From: Cylindrotheca closterium
Taxonomy: Eukaryota; Bacillariophyta; Bacillariophyceae; Bacillariales; Bacillariaceae
Assembly: GCA_933822405.4 (NCBI GenBank)
Contig: CAKOGP040001892.1
Location: 100,779 to 164,778 of the forward strand
Length of the DNA stretch: 64,000 bases
Reading direction: 5' to 3'
The translations under genes and the position numbers were made by a program. Below are positions 1-9,406 of the stretch, one piece after another (positions within the stretch are counted from its first letter, which is position 1; each line of letters opens with the position of its first letter). The notes under the pieces are model-generated. The model searched no databases. It was not told the origin of the DNA and saw only the letters and a program-made list of their open reading frames with translations.

Positions 1-343
1 ATATAGCAAGCTTGTATTGCCTTCTGGTTCTATTTATCTACTGCTAGTAGTCTTCTATTGTTGGTCCCATTGATCTAGGTACCGTCCGTTTGATGTGCTG
101 CAACCTCCAACACCTGCTCCTTTAGCACACTGTACTGGATGGATGTGGTGTAAAAGTCATCTATCTGAATGAGTCAGCCAGTCAATCAGTCGACTATGGG
201 CTGTAATATGCCATGGCGTATTGGCAAGGCGCAACTTTTTCAACTTTTTTACAACTGCGATTCCCTTCATTTCTTGCGCATTGGCTCTCCACTCTCCATT
301 ACTGCATATCGTTTACCACACTATGTCGACTCTGTTTTGGCAA
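1..343. other. intergenic, no gene seen
   Basis: This is the 3' flank of the first glycosyltransferase gene, which ends at 344. It holds only short open frames without codon bias or recognisable motifs. A run of short GTCA-type words lies near 170-195. Nothing else is supported. Confidence 0.5.
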
Positions 344-1471
344 CTATATAGTACTATTCGTGTACTTGCTGGCATAGCCTGGAACTCTCTCCTTCAGCAA
401 CTGCCAAGGGACGTCATCCTTGATCAATTCAGGAAATTTCCCCAAATCTTTCAAAAGGCGCTCATCCGATTTGCAAGCCAGTTGACTGCTCCATTCTTCC
501 TTGGATACATCGGCTCGTCCTCGTGAACACCGCTCCTTATATTCTTCCAAGGATTTGCTCTGATAATGATAAACTGCAATCTGATCAACGACCAATTCAG
601 GATTGAAAGGTCCAGCCACAATATTGCCGTCGGTATCGTACGTATGCATCCACCAACGAAAAAGTAGATAGTCCACAAAGTGTGGGTTTTTAACTTTGCG
701 CACAAGATGGGTTCGAGCAATGGTCTTGATGTGCTGGCTGGTCGCATGTTCCGATCGATTCTGAAATCGCATTGTGACGGGCAAGTCTTGGTAATGCATT
801 TGATGGTTCAAAAAGAAAGCCACCCAATTCATTGCCAAGCCACCATATTCAGGAGGAAGGCTCTCCAGAAAGTCTGAAATATAAGGATACCGTTGGGTGT
901 CTCGCAATACTACAAATTCATCAATATCGATGAAAGCAACCCATGCATGAGAACGAGTCTTTTGAATTTGTTTGACACAGCTTGTATAGGCTTCGTTTTG
1001 TCGTTTCGGCCCCGGAAAATGACGAATGTGAGTTCTCTGTTGCAATTTGCTTGGGTTAAAATTAGCCAAAGATTGATGCCAGGCTTGTAATTCAAAGTCT
1101 TCCGAGTTGTCGTATAGAAAAATGTCTTCAAACCCCAATGCCAACAGATGGTATTGGACCCACTCGTCAAGATACCTCAGCCCACCCTTTTGAATAGCGC
1201 ATATGGCCGCCTTTTTATTACTGTTATTGATGTGGCCTTTTGGGTCCGTCGTACTGACAACATAACCTTTGGGCTGTTGACAGAGGATGATGAACAGCAG
1301 ACTGCCACCAATCGCCAAACTGACAATAATCTGAAACAAATGTTGCGATGGCTTGAATCGACCTGCCGATGACAAACTTGAGACTGAAGAAGAACCACAA
1401 CTGGACGATGGCGCTAGTAAGGAATCTAAGGATGAAGAAGAAGATGGCTTCCAAGCACGACAGTTGATCAT
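344..1471 (-). CDS. GT92-like type II membrane glycosyltransferase, copy 1
   Basis: Single-exon protein of 375 residues. A Ser-rich cytosolic head (1-42) is followed by one hydrophobic signal-anchor (about 44-64) and a lumenal catalytic domain. The domain opens with AAICAIQKGGLRYLDEWVQY, carries the DID metal-binding motif in FIDIDEFVVLR (about residue 180), and ends with YHYQSKSLEEYKERCSRGRA; this order matches the GT92 (formerly DUF23) family, whose characterised members add galactose to glycans in the Golgi. The start is supported because copies 1-3 share a similar N-terminus (MI..R.WK). It is closest to copy 3. The acceptor and sugar donor are unknown; Golgi location is inferred from topology. 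Confidence 0.85.
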   Translation of the reverse strand: MINCRAWKPSSSSSLDSLLAPSSSCGSSSVSSLSSAGRFKPSQHLFQIIVSLAIGGSLLFIILCQQPKGYVVSTTDPKGHINNSNKKAAICAIQKGGLRYLDEWVQYHLLALGFEDIFLYDNSEDFELQAWHQSLANFNPSKLQQRTHIRHFPGPKRQNEAYTSCVKQIQKTRSHAWVAFIDIDEFVVLRDTQRYPYISDFLESLPPEYGGLAMNWVAFFLNHQMHYQDLPVTMRFQNRSEHATSQHIKTIARTHLVRKVKNPHFVDYLLFRWWMHTYDTDGNIVAGPFNPELVVDQIAVYHYQSKSLEEYKERCSRGRADVSKEEWSSQLACKSDERLLKDLGKFPELIKDDVPWQLLKERVPGYASKYTNSTI

Positions 1472-1639
1472 AATCCTTGAAAAGTGGAATGCATGATGAT
1501 GTTGATGATGATGACACAGTATAGAAACTTCCGGCAGAAATCTGTTTTCGAAACGAGACTAGGAAAGTACCTCAAGACAAATACAGGTATTCTTTTTTGG
1601 CCTAATAGGAGTGTACATAACCCAAATCCATCAGATTAG

Positions 1640-2470
1640 TTTCAAAAAGAAAAGAAATCACATTCAGAATGGTAACTGAAGATCCGCTTCGAATACGGTA
1701 TGCTTTTCGGTCATCCTGATTGACTGTCGTTCTTGCCCCATCATCTCCTGGAGCACTATTGGCTGATGCATCTGCGATTTCCACAACGACATCTCTAGCA
1801 ACGTTGTGGCTTCCATCCTCTCGAACTGCGACAGAGCCATGGAAGCTTCTTGAAGTAAAGATCGTCTTTGTCTCTATTCATCCTCAGCCACAATCGCATC
1901 CACCCTAGCTATTCGACATTTTGGACTTCCAACAAGATTCCAATCCGTTCCAGCAGCTCGATACAGAACCTACCATCCATCATTGAAGAGCCATTCGAAG
2001 TATATGGTCCGAGAGTCTTCCGACAGATGAGAGCTTCGTTGACAGTAGTAGTATTCAATGGCAGTCTTTCCCTTCACGTTTTTCCGTCCAAGGACATTAG
2101 CTGGATACGCATCGAGTACTAGGATTTGCAAAAAATCAAGTCGACACTTTGCAGCCGACAGCAGAATGTGAAATGGTGTCGTACCGAAAGGATCAACCAA
2201 TAAGTGATCATTGGTACTATTGCCTTCTTGCGAGGATTGCATTGATAACTCAATCTCCCGAGCGAGCTCATCTGTCGTTGCTTGTAGTAGTAAAAGAGGC
2301 GTGGTAGCATTTCTTGTGTATCAGAAAGTTGTCGAATCGACGCATCAGGGCAAGCGGGATGCTCGTGTCGCCATATTGATCTTTCAGCACTGTGCAGCCT
2401 CTGAAGCTGTTGATGTCCACACCACCGGAACGACTATCGTCGATACTCGATGGGGTTAAATTATTTGGGA
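1640..2470 (-). pseudogene. degenerate copy of the C-terminal module of the LRR protein at 32.9-34.8 kb
   Basis: Three different minus-strand frames together reproduce the tail of the LRR gene at 32932-33660. At 2268-2400 the match is RRFDNFLIHKKCYHAS, at 1970-2242 it is DPFGTTPFHILLSAAKCRLD and KTAIEYYY, and at 1602-1784 it is AYRIRSGSS plus NVISFLF. Intervening DNA at about 1790-1970 also aligns with 33095-33270 although its frame is lost. No leucine-rich repeats precede it, so this is a truncated fragment with at least two frame changes. It lies between two GT92 genes, about 31 kb from its probable parent. It is almost certainly non-coding. Confidence 0.8.
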
Positions 2471-2639
2471 TTCGGGAGATGGCTAAATAGTCGACCCCCA
2501 CGACTGACTACCTAGGATACTACCGTACTGGTACCGCATATTCAATATTCAATATACGCAGTAGTTTACATCTATTTTTGACTATCTAAGATAGCCTACT
2601 GCCGTCCTCCGTGTGTGTGTTCGTAGTATTTTGTCTTGG

Positions 2640-2945
2640 TGTGTAGCTGGTGGGTTGTGGTGTGAAGCGGGTCGAACTGATCGAGTAATAGACTCGATTC
2701 GTTCGACCAATCTCAGAAATCCCGTGTGCGGTATTACTGAGATCTGCTTTCCTACCAGGCACCGCCGATATGGTAAAATGGAGGCGGTGCCCAACAGGGC
2801 GGGTGAGGTTTGGGAGAGAAAAATTGAATTACCACGACACAAGTGGGTGAATTCAATCTCAGTCGATAAACTGGGCATCATTGCCTGGGCGCATCGACAA
2901 CAACTTTTTGACGGTCGAAGGCCGTTCGGCCTTTGTCCGTCTGTA
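2640..2945. ncRNA. chain of six stem-loops, candidate structured RNA (strand unknown)
   Basis: Six consecutive inverted repeats pack this stretch: 2670-2677/2701-2708 with inner 2680-2686/2692-2698; 2711-2716/2737-2742; 2758-2766/2783-2791 (GGCACCGCC with GGCGGTGCC); 2823-2830/2850-2857 with inner 2832-2835/2843-2846; 2862-2867/2893-2898 with inner 2874-2877/2882-2885; and 2918-2923/2928-2933 with outer 2911-2914/2937-2940. All listed stems are perfectly complementary. Overlapping open frames on both strands match no protein I know. I do not recognise U1-U6, SRP, RNase P or telomerase RNA motifs. It could instead be a hairpin-rich mobile-element relic. The call rests on the pairing alone. Confidence 0.3.
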
Positions 2946-3327
2946 ACACAATGTAGTCAAGGAAATCGAACAGTGTGCCTGCGGTCTACATACGTTGGAA
3001 AATAGGTACCTTTAAGAAGGCATCCTATTGAATGAATCTTCATAGAATTTCGTTAGGGGCAGCAGGAACTCTAACTGATACCAGCACTGAATGGAGGCAC
3101 AATATATATACCGCCGGAGGTCGCGGGCAGCAAATACCTAATATAAAATATGGGCACATGCCAATTTATTATCATCACATGTACCGGTACGTGCACTCAT
3201 ATTGGGCGTCATGTGTGATGCAGTGTAGTTTTTACATCTGTGGTTCCACCTTTTATATTCTAACACCTCACTCTTAGACCACACAAAGTTCTTCGCCAAT
3301 ACGGATCGATCATACATAATGATAAAG
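2946..3327. other. intergenic, no gene seen
   Basis: This is the 3' flank of the second GT92 gene. It is AT-rich, with short palindromes such as GTACCGGTAC near 3181, and no supported coding frame. Confidence 0.4.
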
Positions 3328-4410
3328 TCATAATGTACTGTACTTGTTTGTATAGCTTGGTACACGCTCCTTGAGCAATTGCCACGGCGCATCGTCTTTG
3401 GTTAGTTCTGGTTTTTCCTGCAGATTCTCCAGAATCTTCTCCTCAGATTGGCACGCTAAATGTTGTTCTGCTATTTTCTTGGACACGGTGGCCCGCCCTC
3501 GCGAACATCGCTCCTTATACTCTTCCATGGACTTACTATGATAATGATAGACGGCTATCTCTTCGTCGGCCAATTCCGGATTGAAGGGCCCCTTGACAAT
3601 ATTCCCCCTGCTATCATAAGTATGAAGCCACCATTGAAATAAGCGATACGCAACATAGTGTGGATTCAACGCTTTGCGGACGAATTTTGTGCGGGCAATC
3701 GTCTTTATATGTCGGTTGGTAGCATCGTCTGTACGATTCTGAAATCTCAAAGTCACGGGCAAGTCTTGGTAGTGCATTTGGTGATTCAATAGAAAGACTA
3801 CCCAATTGACAGCTAGACCACCGTACTCAGGCGGCAAGGTCTCGAGAAAGTCTGAAATCTTAGGATATTGCTTTGGATTTCGCAATACCACAAACTCGTC
3901 AATGTCGATAAAAGCAATCCAATCGTGCCATCCTTTGTTTTGAACTTGTTTCATGCAGTGCGTATACGCCTTGTTTTGCTTTCTCACTCCAGGAAAGTGT
4001 TGAATGTGAATCCGCTGTCGCAACCTTGGAATATATGATTCATGCCAAGCTTGTAACTCAAAGTTTTCCGAGTTGTCGTACAAATAAATGTCTTCAAAAC
4101 CCACAGCCAATACATGGTATTGGACCCACTCGTCAAGATATCTCAGAGCTCCCTTTTGAATCGCACATATCGCAGCCCTATTATCACCATAACCTTTTGG
4201 TTGTGGCGACATAATAAGTTTTACTAGTAGACTGGCACTGCCAACAATGACAATGGCCACCAGAATTGGTAGGAAAACGAAGAAGGCTAACGATCGCTTA
4301 TTGGATTCACTTGGTTTTGCATCTCCTTTTCCACCACTCACATCACCATCGGAAGGCGCTGGCGATGATGGGCGTAAGGAAGCTGACTTCCAAGGACGAC
4401 GGTAGATCAT
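3328..4410 (-). CDS. GT92-like type II membrane glycosyltransferase, copy 2
   Basis: Single exon, 360 residues. The short basic and Ser/Pro-rich head is followed by a strong membrane anchor (about 40-68, LAFFVFLPILVAIVIV). The lumenal domain has the same landmarks as copy 1: AAICAIQKGALRYLDEWVQY, the FIDIDEFVVLR motif near residue 169, PPEYGGLAVNWVVF, and YHYHSKSMEEYKERCSRGRA. The C-terminus DDAPWQLLKERVPSY is also shared. It is more diverged from copies 1 and 3 than they are from each other. GT92 enzymes transfer a hexose to glycan acceptors in the secretory pathway; the specific reaction cannot be read here. No intron is needed. Confidence 0.85.
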   Translation of the reverse strand: MIYRRPWKSASLRPSSPAPSDGDVSGGKGDAKPSESNKRSLAFFVFLPILVAIVIVGSASLLVKLIMSPQPKGYGDNRAAICAIQKGALRYLDEWVQYHVLAVGFEDIYLYDNSENFELQAWHESYIPRLRQRIHIQHFPGVRKQNKAYTHCMKQVQNKGWHDWIAFIDIDEFVVLRNPKQYPKISDFLETLPPEYGGLAVNWVVFLLNHQMHYQDLPVTLRFQNRTDDATNRHIKTIARTKFVRKALNPHYVAYRLFQWWLHTYDSRGNIVKGPFNPELADEEIAVYHYHSKSMEEYKERCSRGRATVSKKIAEQHLACQSEEKILENLQEKPELTKDDAPWQLLKERVPSYTNKYSTL

Positions 4411-5259
4411 ACTTCATTCTTCTCTTGTTGATAGTGGGTGGATGCATTCAAATCTTTTTTTAATTAATAATGTGTCATTTGTTTTGCGAAAGTCTGAATA
4501 ACTGCTGTGGAAATAATAATTGTGCACAAAGTGCTCCTGTATTCAATACCGATAATTACAAACTCTTCAACGACTATTTTAATAAAAAGAACTCTATGGA
4601 AATAAGCGGATGCGGCGTGAGCCCCAAATCGCAGGCACATGCATGAGCGACCGTCTATTTTTATCACATATATTTGGGCCGTTATATTTCAATTTCATTT
4701 CAGCACCCTCTCTAAGTAAAATTAGCCCAAAGTCAATTGGTTCTTTGCTCGCATGTTCTACTGAATCGGCAGCAAGAAGTCGTCCTACTGTATTATTCTT
4801 TTTATGGCAGCTCCATCGATGACGGCTGAATTAACGAATGAATAATAGTCAAGCAATCAGTACTTGATGAACAATTGCTTATATTATGGAATTATATTAT
4901 GGAATCTACATCGTCATTACTATTGGCAAGTTTTGGGAATAAGATCATACGATACGGCTTCGATATGAGACCACAGACTTACTATGAGCAAGTACAATAA
5001 GTACGTTACGCTGTGGAGTATACATACCGAGCAACAAGTGGCTGGCTGGACTTGTGGTTGAAGAAGATTACAGCAAACCACTGAGAGACAACAAAAGTAG
5101 TCCATCTTAATTCTTGGCAGCCAACCCGAGTCATTTCCACTACCACCACGACGACCACCACGACGACCACCATCAACAACGCCAATACTTGACTACTTTC
5201 AACCGTGGGGTTGATGATGGGACTTGTTCGGCAACAATAGAATTGGAGACCGTTGCATG
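4411..5259. other. intergenic, no gene seen
   Basis: This is the upstream flank of GT92 copy 2. A short trinucleotide-type repeat of ACCACGACG units lies at about 5140-5172. No supported gene was found. Confidence 0.4.
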
Positions 5260-5740
5260 CAGCAAGTGACGCAGGGTTTTGCGGACATGGTTGAACTATT
5301 TTACTGACCTCTGGTGCGAATGTTGATGCTGTTGACACAATATACCAATCGTACGGCATTAATTGCATGCGACTATAATTGTTGAAATAGTGCTATTACG
5401 GAATGGCGCCAATGTGAAGGTTGTTGATGCAAAATGTGGACACCATAGCATGGAGCTTGTGTCCGACAACGTCGTCGTTGAATCGTTGTCGAACTTTTGT
5501 TGCGTCATGGTGGTAGTCTATATAGTAGCTATGGCTGGTGGTGAACAGAACGTAAACAATGATCGCACTGCATCACCAATAAGCTTGCAGAGTTGGTGAA
5601 ATCGACTTAATGAAAGCATTGCTGGACAATGGTGCTAATATGGAACTTTGTCCTGTCAAAAGAGCCACGTGGAGATGTGGTGTATGGCTACTGGTGAAGC
5701 AATTTCCGATTGGAGTGTTGATGGATAGACGGGCACAAGA
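5260..5740 (+). pseudogene. decayed ankyrin-repeat reading frame
   Basis: Three ankyrin-like units appear on the plus strand in shifting frames. GFADMVELF followed by SGANVDAVD lies at about 5272-5333. VEIVLLRNGANVKVVDAK lies at about 5380-5426 and continues into HSMELVSDNVVVESL. GEIDLMKALLDNGANMELC lies at about 5595-5655. The GAN turns of the first two units are 92 bp apart, close to the 99 bp expected for 33-residue repeats. Stop codons and frame changes separate the units, so no intact protein remains. Its former partners and length cannot be told. Confidence 0.45.
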
Positions 5741-6229
5741 TCCAAAAGATAGCACTGTAGTAGAGCGTACCAGGTACTAGATGCCATTGCAGACAATTTG
5801 GTTACGATATGATTAAACTAGGTAGTGTTCGCCAAATCAGCCATTATTGACACTGGAGTGTTCATGTGGTGTGATAGTAGACTGGTCCACCATATAGTGC
5901 TCGTCTAGTAGAATCCTGTCCATAGTGAACACTGGTGAAACTAGTTGCGTCGTAAAGTTGCTAGTTGGATACGCCTTCCTTACTTCTAGCTCTATACTAT
6001 TCGTCTATCTACTGTCGCCAATAAAACATAGACACTTCGGCGTCTTGTTCGCTCGTCAGTCATACGATGCATCTGAATGAAACGCAATCTTACTACTATT
6101 ACTAATATATCATCAATATTGATATTCCATCTTAGAAAATTGTTTTCCTCATCCAGAATCTGTATCCTTCCTAATATGCGGTGTGCAATGTGATTGATTG
6201 TTGTGTATATGAATTCGCCAACTGCAACT

Positions 6230-6860
6230 AAAATTTCATATTCGCGTTGCAGCAGAGGCACCGTCATATGCGGTTGCTCTCTTTTCCGCATCGTTCACAG
6301 AACGTTATGCGTACAGGCTATACGCAAACTTCCCAGATGCTCCAGTCACACTCCAACTATACTTTCATATACGCGTTGTAGCAGAGGCCCCATCACCGGT
6401 GGCACTCTTTTAAGGATCAGCATCTTTCAGGGAACGTTTGCACACACTTGTTGAGGCCAGTATGTTTGCCATTTTTCACATACACAGTCAAAACAAACGA
6501 CAGCTCCCACGTGGAGCTGAAGCGGACCGGAGAGATAGCTCAATGCCAGTTATGCTCTCTCTTTGGGATATCGCTTACGGGGTTCCCCCAGCCAAAGAAG
6601 TATGTGTTCTGGATTTGAGAAGCACCGCCATCTTCATGGGGTTGCTCTCTTTAGAACGATCAGTGTCGTTCAAGGAAAGTTTGCACATCATACTTTTGTA
6701 TGTATATGCCTTATTCCCTTCACATCATGCACAGTCAAATCAAACGACAGCTCCCACGTGGAGCTGAAGCAGGACCGGAGAGCCAGAAATTTCTCTCTCT
6801 TTGGGATATCGCTTACGGGGTTCCCCCAGCCAAAGAAGTATGTGTGTTGTGTATTGGTGT
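6230..6860. repeat. tandem repeat, two clear units of about 240 bp plus a decayed third
   Basis: Unit A (about 6390-6625) and unit B (about 6629-6860) align over their length with offsets of 238-247 bp. Shared blocks include GTTTGCACA (6436 and 6679), the near-palindrome CAGCTCCCACGTGGAGCTG (6501 and 6748), and GGGATATCGCTTACGGGG (6565 and 6803) followed by an identical CCCCAGCCAAAGAAG stretch. A more diverged partial unit precedes at about 6235-6390. The near-palindrome contains CACGTG, a G-box. Open frames across the units are accidental. Confidence 0.8.
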
Positions 6861-6869
6861 TCAGACAAC

Positions 6870-7804
6870 TTACGAACTCACCTGCTGTACGCCATAACTC
6901 TCAGCCAAATACTCCAAGAGTTGGTGTCGCAGCAGTACTCTTGCATGCCAGCCCCAAAATGAGGCCTTTATTGCAATCGAAGCACGGTAGAGGTTGAATG
7001 AACATTCGAGTAGCTCTCCTTTGGAGTAGCTCTCGTGACAAAATAAAGCCTCTGCTTTGATTTTGTGAGCATTTGGAGTGTGAAAAAGTGAAATTGAAGA
7101 AACCAGTTTCGAAACGGCCAAGACTAAATTCAGCGAAAGTTTGAGCACGTTTTCGGCAGGTTCTCAATTTCTCCGTGCCCGTTTGCAGATCCGAAAGTAG
7201 AGTCCGTTGAGTCGAACACGTTTGGGATTTCTCCGTATAAAAAAAAGATCGAATTTCTTGCTACCGGGTATTAATACACTCTTACATACAGTACGGTATA
7301 TATTACCTCAATTCGGTCTGCAGAAGAATAATTGTGGTATTTTAATATATACTACTACTGTATTTTTAAGACTTTATTTTAGGATCTATACCATCCGAAT
7401 GATCTAAACTCGACATCAGCGATCACTTCTGTCTGAAATATGTGTATTAACAATACCAAACAAAATATTATATCTGCTAACGGCTTCAATTAAACCAGCC
7501 CTTGGCAAATTGGTTGGCGCAGGATTTGACTCGTGTGATTGCCAAGAAAAAATGCCGATCTATCGTACCGGTATGAGTGTGGCACTGGTACGACCTTTAA
7601 ACCAAACAAAAGCCGACAGAAAAAATAGGATGCTTGCATGATTACACATATGATTGATTCATTCAACCACCGATTTTTTTCCAGCAGGTGATGGTTTGGA
7701 CACCGTCTTTTCTCTTGTTGTTCGTAATGAGACGCAATTTTTCCAACCGGTGCGACCCCCATTCGTTCTTCCTGGTATTGACTCACATATCAATATCGCT
7801 GCAA
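6870..7804. other. intergenic, no gene seen
   Basis: The spacer runs to the stop codon of GT92 copy 3. A direct repeat of GAGTAGCTCTC occurs near 7008 and 7024. Open frames on both strands near 6870-7167 have no recognisable domain. Nothing else is supported. Confidence 0.4.
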
Positions 7805-9055
7805 CTATGTACTATTGGTGTACTTGTTAGCGTAGCCTGGAACCTTCTCCATCAACAATTGCCAAGGGGCGTCGTCCTTGATTGATTCGGGAAATTTCCC
7901 AATCTTCCTCATGATGTGCTCATCCGATTGGCAAGCCAGTTGACTACTCCATTCTTCCTTGGACGTTGTTGCTCGTCCTCTTGAACACCGTTCCTTGTAT
8001 TCTTCCAAGGATTTGCACTGATAGTGATAGACTACAATCTGATCATCGACTAGTTCATAGTTGAAGGGTCCCTCCACAATATTGCCGTTTGTATCGTACG
8101 TATGGATCCACCAACGAAAGAGTAGTAGGTAGTCCACAAAGTGTGGGTTTGATACCTTGCGCACAAGATGGGTCCGAGCAATGGTCTTGATGTGTCGGTT
8201 GGTCGCGTGGTCCGATCGATTCTGGAATCTCATTGTGACTGGCAAGTCTTGATAGTGCATTTGATGGTTCCAATAGAACGACACCCAGTTCATTGCTAAT
8301 CCGCCATACTCGGGCGGTAGACTCTCTAGAAAATCCGAAATAGTAGGATACTGTTGGGTGTCTCGCAATACTACAAATTCATCAATATCGATAAAGGCAA
8401 TCCATTGATGAGAGCGAGCCTTTTGAATTTGTTTGATACAGTGCGTATATGCTTCGTTTTGTCGTGCCGTCCCCGGAAAATGCCGAATGTGAATGATCTG
8501 TTTCAACTTATTGCTTCGGTCACTACTACTAGCAGTACTAACAGTCGTACTAGTATCATCCAAAGACTGGTGGTACCAAGCTTGTATTTCAAAGTCGTCA
8601 GAATTGTCATACAAATAGATATCTTCAAAACCCACAGCTAATAGATGGTATTGGACCCACTCGTCGAGATATCTCACAGCTCCCTTTTGAATCGCACATA
8701 TGGCAGCCCTATTATTGTTGTTATTGGTGTCACCGAAACGTTCGGGTTGTTGCGAAAGAGTTCTTATAATTTCTAGTGTAAGAACGACACCAGCACCAGT
8801 TATTATGACAGTGAGAATAAGCCAAAAGACGGATGATCGCTTGGATTGCTGGCCAGTTATCGTTGCAGAACCTGGCAGCAAGACTGTTTCACTATCACTA
8901 TCATCATCATCATCATCATCACTATCATCATCACGACAATCACCATCATCAGCAACAGAAGACACTGTTGGCAACGTTTTTCGTCCTCCTCCTGCTCGTA
9001 ACGACTGCAATGTTGAAAAGGAACCTGACTTCCAACGACGGCGGTGGATCATCAT
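7805..9055 (-). CDS. GT92-like type II membrane glycosyltransferase, copy 3
   Basis: Single exon, 416 residues. The longer cytosolic head carries an Asp-run (about 45-56, encoded by GAT/GAC repeats). A membrane anchor follows (about 77-98, SSVFWLILTVIITGAGVV). The catalytic domain starts at AAICAIQKGAVRYLDEWVQY, has FIDIDEFVVLR near residue 222, and ends with CSRGRA and DDAPWQLLMEKVPGY. Compared with copy 1 it has a small Ser/Thr-rich insertion before HIRHFPG. Copies 1 and 3 are the closest pair, so one probably arose from the other by recent duplication. Two adjacent ATG codons open the frame and either could serve. Confidence 0.85.
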   Translation of the reverse strand: MMIHRRRWKSGSFSTLQSLRAGGGRKTLPTVSSVADDGDCRDDDSDDDDDDDSDSETVLLPGSATITGQQSKRSSVFWLILTVIITGAGVVLTLEIIRTLSQQPERFGDTNNNNNRAAICAIQKGAVRYLDEWVQYHLLAVGFEDIYLYDNSDDFEIQAWYHQSLDDTSTTVSTASSSDRSNKLKQIIHIRHFPGTARQNEAYTHCIKQIQKARSHQWIAFIDIDEFVVLRDTQQYPTISDFLESLPPEYGGLAMNWVSFYWNHQMHYQDLPVTMRFQNRSDHATNRHIKTIARTHLVRKVSNPHFVDYLLLFRWWIHTYDTNGNIVEGPFNYELVDDQIVVYHYQCKSLEEYKERCSRGRATTSKEEWSSQLACQSDEHIMRKIGKFPESIKDDAPWQLLMEKVPGYANKYTNST

Positions 9056-9406
9056 CCTTCATTCTCTTTTTTTATATATTGCGATTGGTGCATTAATTTT
9101 TTAAAAATGTAAAATGTGTGGCGTATGTGTGTTTTGGATCCAAAACGACGCACACGCATGTGTGGGCCATATATGTATATTACGAGTAGGCACGTTGTGA
9201 ATTCATTTCATTCTCTACGATACATACCGCGTTCTTGTCTAATAAAATAAAAGCACTGTACCTGGTTTATTTGATCATCTTCACTCCAATAATACCATAT
9301 ATACCATAGTAGCATAATAATACTAGGTTGCAACACTATACTGCACGTGTGCATTATTATAGTACTCTTTACTCCCCCGTCCCTATCCTTAGTATTTTAC
9401 GATATA
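9056..9406. other. intergenic, promoter side of GT92 copy 3
   Basis: This AT-rich spacer lies between two same-strand GT92 genes. No coding frame or clear motif is supported. Confidence 0.4.

Noticed and set aside
2582..3005. Overlapping plus- and minus-strand frames (130 and 99 codons)
   Set aside because: They cover the stem-loop chain, mirror each other, and show no domain or codon pattern of the neighbouring genes.
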